NCBI GenBank assembly: GCA_900317935.1
Contig: ONIU01000073.1
Span: 1 to 38,563, forward strand
Source: an uncultured bacterium
Lineage (GTDB): Bacteria > Muiribacteriota > Ozemobacteria > Ozemobacterales > Ozemobacteraceae
Length of the DNA: 38,563 nucleotides
Direction of reading: 5' to 3'
Shown here: one piece after another, positions 1-7,051 of the stretch
Layout of the letters: every line of letters starts with the position of its first letter
How positions within the stretch are numbered: the first letter of the stretch is position 1
Made by a program: the position numbers and the translations under genes
Notes under the pieces: generated by a model
What the model saw: the letters and a program-made list of their open reading frames with translations, nothing else
What the model was told of the DNA's origin: nothing
Databases searched by the model: none

Positions 1-21
1 AAGACGAAAGGGGTCTTAAAA

Positions 22-55
22 AAGCGGTTAGCATTAGTCTAACCGCTCTTTTTGT
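22..55 (+). terminator. Rho-independent terminator
   Basis: An 8-bp perfect stem (23-30 with 40-47) closes a 9-nt loop and is followed by a T-rich run. A-rich sequence on the left side makes it plausible in both directions. It must serve a gene lying left of the window. The bases before it (1-17) resemble the tail of the GGAAGGGGCT repeat seen near 1990-2035. Confidence 0.75.
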
Positions 56-75
56 TTTTATTGTAGTTGTTGTTT
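55..75 (+). repeat. GT-rich dispersed intergenic motif, copy A
   Basis: Contains TTTTATTGTAGTTGTTGTTT immediately after the terminator. Related copies lie at 445-470, 1496-1531, 2080-2116 and 31706-31748, with an inverted relative at 2170-2204. All are intergenic. Function unknown. Confidence 0.5.
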
Positions 76-112
76 CTAGCGTGTTCTAGTATATGTCCGG
101 CAGGACATTACA

Positions 113-382
113 TTAATAACCTAGGGTGTCGAAGACACCCTAGGACTAGTCCCCTCTCTAAATCCTCGTCCGGTAGGACGATACTATAAATCCCAAGGGT
201 ATTGGCAATGCCCTTGCCCTTGGTAAAAAAGTAGCGCCACTTCCACTGATTGCTTTCAGCAATCAGCCCCTTCCGTCTTGCTATCGCAAGCCACCTCCCC
301 CAATTTTTTTGAAAAAATTGGGGGAGGATCGAGATGGACGAGATCTAATCCTAGGGCGACTAAAGTCGCCCTAGGTTATTAA
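113..382. repeat. 270-bp MITE-like block with 14-bp terminal inverted repeats
   Basis: Bases 113-126 and 369-382 are perfect inverted repeats (TTAATAACCTAGGG). Each end also forms its own hairpin: an 11-bp stem at 120-144 and a 12-bp stem at 350-375, sharing the CCTAGGG outer part but with different inner stems. Inside are GTCCGGTAGGAC-type hairpins, a CTGATTGCT/AGCAATCAG hairpin (248-268) and a 16-bp-stem hairpin (about 294-326). There is no open reading frame of note and I see no convincing target-site duplication. It could be a non-autonomous mobile element or a composite of several palindromic repeats. The rest of 1-508 holds only the terminator, copies of the GT-rich motif and another small hairpin (389-409). 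Confidence 0.5.
264..303 (-). repeat. 40-bp palindromic intergenic repeat, left copy
   Basis: This 40-bp stretch is the exact reverse complement of 1962-2001. It contains an inner TTGC/GCAA hairpin between GGAGGTGG-type and GACGGAAGGGG-type conserved blocks. The two copies face each other across the rhuM-like gene and the gltD remnant. The class resembles short palindromic repeats common between genes in gut Clostridia; that comparison is from general knowledge. Confidence 0.75.
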
Positions 383-444
383 GGTATTGCCCTCCGAGCA
401 ATTTAGGGCGCGTGTATTTAAGATCTACTCAATCACTTTTAGCT

Positions 445-470
445 TTTTTATTGTAGTTAGTTTTTGTGGT
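445..470 (+). repeat. GT-rich dispersed intergenic motif, copy B
   Basis: TTTTTTATTGTAGTTAG followed by TTTTTGTGG, directly before the rhuM-like gene. Same family as copies A, C, D and E. Confidence 0.45.
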
Positions 471-508
471 TTTTCGTTATGTGATATACTAATCTTGGAG
501 ATAAGCCC

Positions 509-1486
509 ATGGTAAAAGAAATAGCAATTTTTAAAACAGATTCAGAAGACATAAATGTAGAAGTTATTTTCGAAGATGAAACTGTCTGGCTCACCCAAGA
601 ACAGATGGCACAAATGTTTGAAAAAGCAAAATCTACTATAAATGAGCACATAAAGCATATTTTTGAAGAGGGTGAACTAGAAGAAGCTGTAGTAGTGAAG
701 AAATTCGGAAATTCCGAATTTCAACAAAAAGCTCATAATTACTACAATCTTGATGTAATTATTTCTGTTGGTTATAGAGTTAAATCTTTACGTGGAACAC
801 AATTCAGGCAATGGGCTACAAAACGTCTCAACGAATATATCCGCAAAGGGTTTACACTAGATGATAACCGTTTAAAACAGCTTGGCGGTGGTGGTTACTG
901 GTCTGAACTTCTTTCCAGAATTCGAGACATTCGTTCTTCAGAAAAGGTATTTTATAGACAGATATTAGATATTTATGCAACCAGCATAGACTACAATCCT
1001 CGTTCAGATACATCTATTGAGTTTTTTAAAAAAGTTCAAAACAAAATACATTTTGCTGTTCATGGGCAGACTGCAGCAGAAGTTGTTTATTATCGCTCAG
1101 ATGCAGAAAAAGAATTTATGGGGCTTAAAACCTTTGAAGGGAATAGACCTCACTTAAAAGATGCATTAGTGGCTAAAAATTATCTTGATGATAAAGAACT
1201 TCGCGCAATGGGACAGATAGTTTCAGGTTATCTTGACTTTGCAGAAAGACAGGCAGAACGTCATCAGCCAATGACAATGAAGGATTGGGCAAACCACTTA
1301 GATAGAATTCTTACAATGAGTGGGGAAGAACTTTTGAAGGATAATGGCTCTATTTCACATGACAAAGCAATTGAAAAGGCAACTCTTGAATATAAGAAAT
1401 ACCAGCAGAAAACTTTAAGCGATGTAGAAAAAGCATTTCTTGATTCCATTAAAGAAATTAACGGTATTCGAAAAGATAAAAAGTAA
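509..1486 (+). CDS. RhuM-family protein (Virulence_RhuM)
   Basis: A 325-residue protein matching the RhuM family, known from pathogenicity and genomic islands; its biochemical role is not established. Visible family features are the N-terminal VWLTQEQMAQMF segment (a KilA-N/Bro-like DNA-binding-type start), the YNLDVIISVGYRVKS motif, RGTQFRQWAT with R-L-EYI-KGF after it, then a helical C-terminal half with EKVFYRQ and IHFAVHGQTAAE. The ATG at 509 has GGAG at 497-500. A TATACT box with upstream TG (482-490) sits very close to it, so any promoter there would leave almost no leader. The gene stands alone between intergenic repeats, consistent with an accessory locus. The family call is firm; any function (virulence, phage-related, defence) would be inference. 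Confidence 0.88.
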   Translation: MVKEIAIFKTDSEDINVEVIFEDETVWLTQEQMAQMFEKAKSTINEHIKHIFEEGELEEAVVVKKFGNSEFQQKAHNYYNLDVIISVGYRVKSLRGTQFRQWATKRLNEYIRKGFTLDDNRLKQLGGGGYWSELLSRIRDIRSSEKVFYRQILDIYATSIDYNPRSDTSIEFFKKVQNKIHFAVHGQTAAEVVYYRSDAEKEFMGLKTFEGNRPHLKDALVAKNYLDDKELRAMGQIVSGYLDFAERQAERHQPMTMKDWANHLDRILTMSGEELLKDNGSISHDKAIEKATLEYKKYQQKTLSDVEKAFLDSIKEINGIRKDKK

Positions 1487-1495
1487 GAAGAAAGG

Positions 1496-1531
1496 TTTTT
1501 ATTGTAGTTGGTAGTTATTGTTATCTTTGGG
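1496..1531 (+). repeat. GT-rich dispersed intergenic motif, copy C
   Basis: TTGTAGTTGGTAGTTATTG in a T-rich context directly after the rhuM-like stop codon. Nearly the same core recurs at 2080-2116 and 31706-31748. A small AGAGCC/GGCTCT hairpin follows at 1551-1566. Confidence 0.5.
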
Positions 1532-1594
1532 TTATGATTGGTGTGGATGTTTAGAGCCTTGCGGCTCTTGTTGTGATTGTTTTTTTGTTTTAAA

Positions 1595-1649
1595 TTTTAT
1601 TACGCCATTTATTACGCCAACAAATGGCGAGATAAATGGCGTAATAAAA
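1595..1649. repeat. Nested inverted repeat (18-bp arms)
   Basis: Arms 1595-1612 and 1632-1649 are perfect reverse complements (TTTTATTACGCCATTTAT). The spacer holds a further CGCCA/TGGCG pair, so the block can fold into one long hairpin. It sits between the rhuM-like gene and the gltD remnant. T-rich and A-rich outer ends would allow bidirectional terminator function, but a mobile-element end or protein-binding site is also possible. Confidence 0.6.
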
Positions 1650-1690
1650 AACAACGTCCAAAATCTTTTTAACTCCAAACGCTGTAATGC

Positions 1691-1852
1691 ACAATCAAAG
1701 TTAATCCTGAATCAAATCAGGCTTCTATGGAAGAAATCTTCGCTGGCGGCGACATCGTTCGCGGTGGCGAACCAGCAATTCTTGCCAAGGGTGACGGCCG
1801 CCGAGCCGCCGCAGGTATGGATAAATACCTGAAAGAAAAGTATCTGAAGTAA
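1691..1852 (+). pseudogene. 3' remnant of glutamate synthase small subunit (gltD-like)
   Basis: The frame ending at TAA 1850-1852 reads IKVNPESNQASMEEIFAGGD and continues IVRGGEPAILAKGDGRRAAA through to DKYLKEKYLK. This is the C-terminal flavin/NAD-binding tail of NADPH-dependent glutamate synthase small subunits: the FAGGD-V-GGA-VI-A-GDGR-AA pattern. About 53 codons survive and a stop lies in frame at 1685-1687, so the roughly 400 upstream codons are missing. The piece is clearly richer in G+C than its surroundings. It is followed at once by palindromic repeats and a terminator. It may be the scar of a deletion or insertion, or a 3' end carried with the repeat; a short translated peptide starting at ATG 1727 cannot be excluded. 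Confidence 0.8.
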
Positions 1853-1891
1853 AGACCCCTTCAGTCTTTTGCTTTGCAAAATCCAGCTCCC

Positions 1892-2035
1892 CCAGCAGTT
1901 TTGAAACTCTGGGGGAGCATCTTTTCTATGACAATGAAAATCCTCCCCAAAAACATTAGCTTTGGGGGAGGTGGCTTGCGATAGCAAGACGGAAGGGGCT
2001 GCAAAGCAAAGCTTTGCGGTGACTGAGGGGGCTTT
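1892..2035 (+). repeat. Composite palindromic repeat block (right copy)
   Basis: Contains a CTCCCCCAG/CTGGGGGAG hairpin (about 1893-1919), then the 40-bp unit 1962-2001 that exactly matches 264-303 inverted. A GCAAAGC/GCTTTGC hairpin and GACTGAGGGGGCT follow. Conserved G-rich blocks alternate with variable self-complementary cores. Confidence 0.7.
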
Positions 2036-2074
2036 AAAAAAATAGGTTAAGCTTTCTGCTTAACCTATTTTTTT
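2036..2074 (+). terminator. Bidirectional Rho-independent terminator
   Basis: Perfect stem AATAGGTTAAGC with GCTTAACCTATT around a TTTCT loop, with A run before and T run after. It follows the palindromic block in the same way that the terminator at 22-55 follows a GAAAGGGG block. Confidence 0.8.
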
Positions 2075-2079
2075 ATACG

Positions 2080-2116
2080 TTTTTGTTGTAGTTGGTAGTC
2101 ATTGTAGTTATTGTTT
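2080..2116 (+). repeat. GT-rich dispersed intergenic motif, copy D
   Basis: Contains TTGTTGTAGTTGGTAGTC and a second TTGTAGTTATTGTTT directly after the terminator, the same placement as copies A and E. Confidence 0.5.
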
Positions 2117-2169
2117 AGAATAGGCTTAATAAATTACTAATAAATAATAGCTTTTATAAGTGATTAAAC

Positions 2170-2204
2170 AAAAAAACAACAAAAACTAATTACAATAAAA
2201 ACCA
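2170..2204 (-). repeat. GT-rich dispersed motif, inverted relative
   Basis: On the minus strand this reads GGTTTTTATTGTAATTAG followed by TTTTTGTTGTT, closely matching copy B (445-470) in the opposite orientation. The rest of the 2105-2545 gap holds only repeats and the promoter noted below. Confidence 0.4.
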
Positions 2205-2324
2205 CTCGTAATAGGTTTTATTGGTCTTGTTTGTGGTTGGGTTGATTGTCCTAAAGCCTCCACTAGAGGGCTACCACCAAGGATGGCGGCGTGCAAGCAA
2301 GCGACAGGAGGTCAGCGAGTCGCT

Positions 2325-2351
2325 GAGGTGTCTTGCGAAGCAAGTCGGAAG
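2325..2351 (+). repeat. Diverged relative of the 40-bp palindromic repeat
   Basis: GAGGTGTCTTGCGAAGCAAG then TCGGAAG aligns with the GAGGTGGCTTGCGATAGCAAG-ACGGAAG core of the 1962-2001 unit with few changes. It is preceded by an AGCGA/TCGCT hairpin (2313-2324). Confidence 0.5.
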
Positions 2352-2417
2352 AATGACCGAACTAGAGTAAACCATTAGTCTCTATCATTACCGTCATTGT
2401 GAAACCGCAAGTCATAC

Positions 2418-2465
2418 GTCATTACGAGCATACGAAGTATGCGTGGTAATGTGGCAATTCTGTTT
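2418..2465 (+). repeat. CGTCATTRCGAG...GTGGCAAT-type palindromic repeat
   Basis: CGTCATTACGAG, a GCATAC-GAA-GTATGC hairpin (2428-2442), then GTGGTAATGTGGCAATTCTG. This outline matches a short intergenic repeat type known from several bacterial phyla, again with a variable inner stem. The comparison is from memory. Confidence 0.5.
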
Positions 2466-2508
2466 TTTATGTTATTGTTGTAGATAGTTTCAGTAGTTTT
2501 TCTGATTG

Positions 2509-2537
2509 TTTACTAATAGTATTAAAACCTGTATAAT
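2509..2537 (+). promoter_or_regulatory. Sigma-70-type promoter candidate for the Rpn-like pseudogene
   Basis: TTTACT (2509-2514), 17-bp spacer, TATAAT (2532-2537), followed by AGGTGA (2545-2550) and ATG 2556. The -10 is perfect and the -35 is 4 of 6. Confidence 0.45.
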
Positions 2538-2555
2538 TATAGCTAGGTGAAGCCC

Positions 2556-3212
2556 ATGGAAGATTTGAAAGTAAACAGAGAATATAAAAGTTCTATTTTT
2601 GCGATTCTGTTTGGTTCAGAGGAGTACAAACAGAATATTCTAGATTTGTACAACGCTTTAGCGGATACAAATTACACAAATCTTGATGATTTAGTATATA
2701 CTACTCTTGAAGACGCTATTTATATTTCTGTTAAAAATGATGTTTCATTTCTTATAGACGAAAATATGGCTTTATTTGAACATCAGAGCACTTATAATCC
2801 CAATATGCCTTTGAGAGGTTTGATATATTTCTCTCATCTTTATCAGTCATATATAGAAAAATGCAAAGACAGTATTTTTGGTTCAAAGCTAATAAAGATT
2901 CCGACTCCATATAATGGGGAAGACAGAAAAGTTGCAGACAAGAAAGTTTTAAAGCTTTCTGATGCTTTTATTCATGAAGATAAAACCAAAGGCTTTGAAT
3001 GGACTGCTACTATGCTCAAAAAGAGAAGCATTAGAAGAAGGTAAAAAAGAGGGTAAGCTAGAACTCTTAGCTAATATGATAAAAGAGGGTATATTTCATT
3101 GAAACAAACTGCTGAAAAAATGAATATAACAATACCACGGTTTGAAATTGCATTAAAAAATTTGCCATTAGAATACAATTCCTCTGAAAACCTTTTATTA
3201 CGCATTCTATGA
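2556..3212 (+). pseudogene. Broken Rpn-family (PD-(D/E)XK) recombination-promoting nuclease / putative transposase
   Basis: The first 150 or so codons are a normal N-terminus of this family: REYKSSIFAILFGSEEYKQN, a nuclease-type D-FLID-N-ALFEHQS segment, MPLRGLIYFSHLYQ, and KVLKLSDAF. After FEWTATML the usual long middle part is missing. The reading frame then shifts: the first frame ends at 3042-3044, the next reads KREALEEGKKEGKLELLANM then IKEGIFH and stops at 3100-3102, and a third gives SLKQTAEKMNIT to 3210-3212. Together these make the standard family C-terminus, so the gene carries an internal deletion and two frameshifts. ATG 2556 is preferred over GTG 2547 because AGGTGA lies 5 nt upstream. 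The truncated 163-residue N-terminal product could still be made. Confidence 0.8.
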
Positions 3213-3277
3213 CGGCTCGCAATAATGTTTTTTACCTAAACAAATCTCAATATCTCTTTCGCTCTTTGTTCTAATCT

Positions 3278-4129
3278 CTAATAATACTTGGGATTTCTAT
3301 ATTCCTCTTTTGGTAAATTACTGGAAACAAAACCTGTTGAAGAAATATCATTAAAAATTCTTAAAGCAGTATTTAACATTTCAACTTTTTTATTAATTCC
3401 AACATGACCTTTAACATATAATAAAAAACCGCTCCCTTTACCTTCGTAATAATATCCTCGTTTGTGATATTTAGTAAAAGAGTTTCTAACTTTATTACCA
3501 AAGAACTGTCTAATCTCGGATTCGCAATCTCCTTGTAATACAAAAGTATCTGAAAACCTTTTATCTTCTATAAAATCTATATCTTGTCCACCAATCATAG
3601 AACCAAGAAAATCAAAAATCGCATTTTCCTCCCTAATAGAAAAAGCAGGGAATTGAACATTTTTTTTATATAGTTGACATAATGTATAATTATAACTAGA
3701 TTTTCTTCTTCCTGTTTTAGAAAGCCCTTTATAGGTAGTATACTCAACTATATTAATTTCTATATCGCCTTTTTGTTTATACATTCCATTTGAAAAGTGA
3801 CTAGAATCACCAAATGTTAATATATCAAAAGATTCTGAAGGTCCTGTTAAAGAAATAGGATAGTCTTCATAAATAAAATAATTCTTTTCGCAATAATCTT
3901 TTATTTTTTTCTTTCTAAGATAAAATATTAAAAATACAAAACCAATGATTGATGGAAACCCTAAAAAAACTATGCATTCAAGAACCCCATCTTTTTCTAA
4001 AAAACTTTCTTTTCTTTCTCTTCTATTCCCAATACTGTCATATGAATTATAATATTTTCCAGCAAATAAATAACCATTAAACAAAAAACACTGTAAAACT
4101 ATAAATATTGTTATAAAAAACTTTTTCAT
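3278..4129 (-). CDS. Uncharacterised membrane-anchored protein
   Basis: A 283-residue protein with a signal peptide (residues 1-23, ending LFA|GK), a short extracytoplasmic stretch, a transmembrane helix at about 52-70 (FLGFPSIIGFVFLIFYL) followed by RKKKIK, and a cytoplasmic C-terminal domain of about 210 residues. That domain carries PAFSIREENAIFDFL, FIEDKRFSDTFVLQGDCES and IRQFFGNKVR. I associate this pattern (FSxxFVLxGxxExxIRxFF) with unnamed proteins in several phyla; no function is known to me. The start has only a weak purine-rich site. It is read away from the tRNA-Leu terminator and stands alone. Confidence 0.75.
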   Translation of the reverse strand: MKKFFITIFIVLQCFLFNGYLFAGKYYNSYDSIGNRRERKESFLEKDGVLECIVFLGFPSIIGFVFLIFYLRKKKIKDYCEKNYFIYEDYPISLTGPSESFDILTFGDSSHFSNGMYKQKGDIEINIVEYTTYKGLSKTGRRKSSYNYTLCQLYKKNVQFPAFSIREENAIFDFLGSMIGGQDIDFIEDKRFSDTFVLQGDCESEIRQFFGNKVRNSFTKYHKRGYYYEGKGSGFLLYVKGHVGINKKVEMLNTALRIFNDISSTGFVSSNLPKEEYRNPKYY

Positions 4130-4251
4130 AAAAACTTTCTTTAGGTTATTTCCCGATATGAACTAGAACTTATATAGTATAAAATAGCGAATAAAACAAA
4201 TCAACGAGAATTCATTGATTTGTCTTAATTCTTGCTTGTCTGAACTCAAAG

Positions 4252-4282
4252 AAAAAGCCTCTGAGAATACTCAGAGGCTTTT
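4252..4282 (-). terminator. Bidirectional Rho-independent terminator after tRNA-Leu
   Basis: Perfect 12-bp stem (4254-4265 with 4270-4281) with an AATA loop, flanked by A and T runs. It lies immediately 3' of tRNA-Leu and probably also ends MATE/glycosyltransferase read-through. Confidence 0.85.
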
Positions 4283-4285
4283 AAG

Positions 4286-4370
4286 TGCCGGAAGTCGGGG
4301 TCGAACCGACACGCCTTTAAGGGGCGCGGGATTTTGAGTCCCGTGCGTCTGCCAATTCCGCCATTCCGGC
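4286..4370 (-). tRNA. tRNA-Leu (anticodon CAA)
   Basis: Reverse complement begins GCCGGAATGGCGGAATTGGC, a class II tRNA with a 7-bp acceptor stem pairing with TTCCGGC at the 3' end and discriminator A. The anticodon stem-loop is CGGGA-CTCAAAA-TCCCG, giving CAA at 4334-4336 (reads UUG). A long variable arm and GTTCGAC T-loop are present. The 3' CCA is not encoded. Confidence 0.97.
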
Positions 4371-4382
4371 TTGATGAAAAAA

Positions 4383-4411
4383 ATAATATCACAGTACCCT
4401 TTAAAAAGCAA
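4383..4411 (-). promoter_or_regulatory. Sigma-70-type promoter for tRNA-Leu
   Basis: On the minus strand: TTGCTT (4411-4406), 17-bp spacer, TATTAT (4388-4383), ending 12 nt before the mature tRNA 5' end. Confidence 0.6.
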
Positions 4412-4438
4412 TATTTTTTCTAAAACCTTATAATGACA

Positions 4439-5584
4439 TTAGAAACTATCGTTAAATAACTTTAAATAGGCCTCGGATTCTTTCTTTATATTAAAATTTT
4501 CTTTAATATAGTCTTTCAACGCTTTACCAATATTTTTTCTTTCAGAGAGACTAAGTGCAGCAGCTTTATTAAAAGCCTGACGACATTGATCCGCATTTCC
4601 AGGATGAAAGGTTAAAGAACTTTGTTCTTTGGGTAAAACTTCAAAAATTCCGCCTGTTCTAGCCGCTATAACGGGTATACCCAAAGCACCGGCCTCTAAT
4701 AAAACATTTGGCATTCCATCATAATGCGAAGGCAAAGCAATAAAATCACAAGCTGGATATTTGCTTAAAAGCTCGAAGCGATCCATAAAAGGAAATTGCA
4801 AAATCTTTAATCCTGTTTCTTCTGTTGAATGTTCTGTTATCCAGGTTTGAACCTGCTCTTCCACATCACCCACCATTAGAAAAGTAATCTTTTCCTGTAA
4901 ACCTGTTCGTAAAAGATTTTCAAGGAAAAACACAATACCTTTTTTTTCTTTTAATTGGCCAAATATCCCCACAAGAATTGTATCATCTGAAATTCCATTA
5001 TTATGTCTAAAATTCAAAGCTTCTTCTAAGTCATAAGGGTCTTGCACCCAATCGTCTAAGTCAATTCCATTTGAAATATGAACTATATTTAAATCAGGAA
5101 ACATCGAACTAACTTTTGTTTTTACTTCTTCACTTAAAACACATACCGCATCAGAAACTTTAAAAGCATCAAATAAAACCTGTCTTTTATTTGGCTGGAA
5201 AATGCCTATATCAAAGTCATTGCCGCGTAAAAGAGTAACAGCCTTCGTTCCCAGCCAGCTTTTATAGACTGGCAAAGCAAGAATAGGAGCTGTTCCACCA
5301 AAAGCTGCAATATGAGTATATTTTAATTTATTTTCTGGGTCGGTAATATAATTATATAAAATATTAAGATTATGAGCAGGACTATCAGAAACAGGAACAG
5401 CAATAAGCTTTCCATTCATCTGCGAAACTACTTTAAAATTACCAGCCGATGCATTGAAAAAAGCTACATCAGTATAAACATTATTTTTTCTGAGATTTGT
5501 TACTATTCTATCACAGGCCTGGGCCATTCCGCCTCTGCGTGGCGGATAATTTTCTGTAAGCCAAAGTATTCTTGTTTCTGTCAT
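4439..5584 (-). CDS. Glycosyltransferase, family 4 type (GT-B fold)
   Basis: A 381-residue cytoplasmic glycosyltransferase that would transfer a sugar from a nucleotide-sugar donor to a glycan or lipid acceptor. The N-terminal Rossmann domain starts with LWLTENYPPRRGGMAQ, the acceptor-side glycine-rich loop of GT4 enzymes. The C-terminal donor domain has LVGIFGQLKEKKGI, LPSHYDGMPNVLLEAGALG and PVIAARTGGIFEVL, the EX7E-type donor site (E in GMPNVLLEA region). Start ATG 5584 follows AAAGGAAAA. It begins 14 bp after the MATE stop, so the two are probably cotranscribed, which suggests surface-glycan or lipid work but does not prove it. Acceptor and donor unknown. Confidence 0.88.
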   Translation of the reverse strand: MTETRILWLTENYPPRRGGMAQACDRIVTNLRKNNVYTDVAFFNASAGNFKVVSQMNGKLIAVPVSDSPAHNLNILYNYITDPENKLKYTHIAAFGGTAPILALPVYKSWLGTKAVTLLRGNDFDIGIFQPNKRQVLFDAFKVSDAVCVLSEEVKTKVSSMFPDLNIVHISNGIDLDDWVQDPYDLEEALNFRHNNGISDDTILVGIFGQLKEKKGIVFFLENLLRTGLQEKITFLMVGDVEEQVQTWITEHSTEETGLKILQFPFMDRFELLSKYPACDFIALPSHYDGMPNVLLEAGALGIPVIAARTGGIFEVLPKEQSSLTFHPGNADQCRQAFNKAAALSLSERKNIGKALKDYIKENFNIKKESEAYLKLFNDSF

Positions 5585-5598
5585 AATGGAATTTTCCT

Positions 5599-7017
5599 TT
5601 AAGCGCTAGCTATAGTAACTGATTCTCCACTCTTTTTCAATCGCTTAAACAAGCGCAAAAGCATAATCGTAGACAAAATCGAAGTAGTTATATCTGAAGC
5701 AGGGAGACTAAACCAGACGCCCGTTATTCCCCAATATTTTGGAAGTATTAGTAAAAATGGAATCAAGAAAAGAAACTGTCGTGTTAATGATAGAAAAATA
5801 GAAGTTTTTGCCAGCCCTATGCTTTGAAACAACGCTGTAGTAACAATCTGAAAACCAAGAATTGGGAAAAAAGCAGAAGAAACCCTTAACCCATAAACCG
5901 ACAGCCCGATAAGTCTTGGTTCTTTGGTAAAAGCTCTAACAGCCAATTCTGGAAAAAGTTCTGCGATAACAAAGAATATTGTAGAAAATAATGTTGCTAC
6001 CCAGACTGTATATTTAAAAGCATGCTTAACTCTATTATACTTTGCCGCGCCGTAATTATATCCAACTATAGGTTGCATTCCCTGATTTAAACCCATAATC
6101 ATCATCACACAAAACATAGCCAGCTTAGTAATAATTCCATAAGCACCAATAGCTAAATCTCCGTCTGCACCACCATAATGATTGAGACTTTTGTTTATAA
6201 TTATAACGACACAACAAGCCGCCGCCTGCATACAAAGAGGAGAAAGCCCGATAGCAATTGTATCTCTTATAATGTTCCAACGCGGAATAAAAATATCTTT
6301 ACTGAAATGAATAAGTTCTCTTTTATTACAAAAATGCACTATTAAAGAAATCAGCGGCACAGACTGAGCTATAACTGTTGCCCATGCAGCACCAGCAATT
6401 CCCATTTTTAATGGATAAATAAAAATAGGGTCTAAAATACTATTAAGCAAAACTGTTACTATAGTTAAAACCATCGCTTTATGAGGATGGCCGGCAGACC
6501 TCAAAGTGGCATTCAACCCCAAATAAGTATGAGTAATTACGTTACCATAAAGAATAATCTGCAGATATTCTCTCGCATAACCAATAGTATTACCGCTAGC
6601 TCCGAAAAAATACAGAATAGGGTCTAAATAATAAAGCATTACAGCCATAAAAATCAGGCCTAGAATAACATTCAGATTTATTACATTCCCTAGAACACGT
6701 TTAGCAGTAAGTTTGTCTCCCTCGCCAAGTTTAACAGAAAGCAGTGTTGAAGCACCAACACCAACCATTGCTCCGAAAGCCGCACTAAGATTCATTACTG
6801 GGAAAGTCAAAGCAAGCCCAGAAATAGCCAATGGACCAACCCCCTGCCCAATAAATATACTGTCAACCATGTTGTACAAAGAAGAAGCAGTCATAGCAAC
6901 AATAGCCGGGCCGCCATATTCAAACAGCAATCTCTTTATGGAAGCATGCCCTAGAGCCTCTGTACGGTCGATAACTTTTTGACTGCTATCCGTTTGTTTC
7001 TGTGAATCATTAGCCAT
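5599..7017 (-). CDS. MATE-family efflux transporter
   Basis: A 472-residue inner-membrane protein with about 12 hydrophobic segments in two related halves. Family marks include LLFEYGGPAIVAMTASSLYN, DSIFIGQGVGPLAISGLALT, NLSAAFGAMVGVGASTLLSV in the first half and MGLNQGMQPIVGYNYGA in the second. MATE proteins exchange Na+ or H+ for organic cations, drugs or lipid-like substrates. First gene of a two-gene unit with the glycosyltransferase. No strong Shine-Dalgarno is seen before ATG 7017. It follows the peptide-export operon on the same strand after 128 bp; that it exports a product of that operon is only a possibility. Confidence 0.93.
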   Translation of the reverse strand: MANDSQKQTDSSQKVIDRTEALGHASIKRLLFEYGGPAIVAMTASSLYNMVDSIFIGQGVGPLAISGLALTFPVMNLSAAFGAMVGVGASTLLSVKLGEGDKLTAKRVLGNVINLNVILGLIFMAVMLYYLDPILYFFGASGNTIGYAREYLQIILYGNVITHTYLGLNATLRSAGHPHKAMVLTIVTVLLNSILDPIFIYPLKMGIAGAAWATVIAQSVPLISLIVHFCNKRELIHFSKDIFIPRWNIIRDTIAIGLSPLCMQAAACCVVIIINKSLNHYGGADGDLAIGAYGIITKLAMFCVMMIMGLNQGMQPIVGYNYGAAKYNRVKHAFKYTVWVATLFSTIFFVIAELFPELAVRAFTKEPRLIGLSVYGLRVSSAFFPILGFQIVTTALFQSIGLAKTSIFLSLTRQFLFLIPFLLILPKYWGITGVWFSLPASDITTSILSTIMLLRLFKRLKKSGESVTIASA

Positions 7018-7051
7018 ATTGATTTGTTTTACTTTCTATTAATAGCTTAAG

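Noticed and set aside
1518..1832. A 104-codon plus-strand frame and a 91-codon minus-strand frame over the gltD remnant
   Set aside because: Both run through hairpins and the gltD frame; the gltD tail match is far more convincing.
2041..2065. GTTAAGC...GCTTAAC looks like the R-core sites of an integron attC
   Set aside because: It is the stem of a clear Rho-independent terminator with A and T runs, there is no integrase gene, and the other intergenic blocks lack the same core sequence.
264..2465. CRISPR-like array of repeats
   Set aside because: Spacing is irregular, orientation changes and no cas genes are present; these are palindromic intergenic repeats.
509..3212. Insertion sequence or complete transposon
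   Set aside because: No transposase with a catalytic DDE or HUH motif is seen; the Rpn-like frame is broken and belongs to a nuclease family, and no target-site duplication was found.
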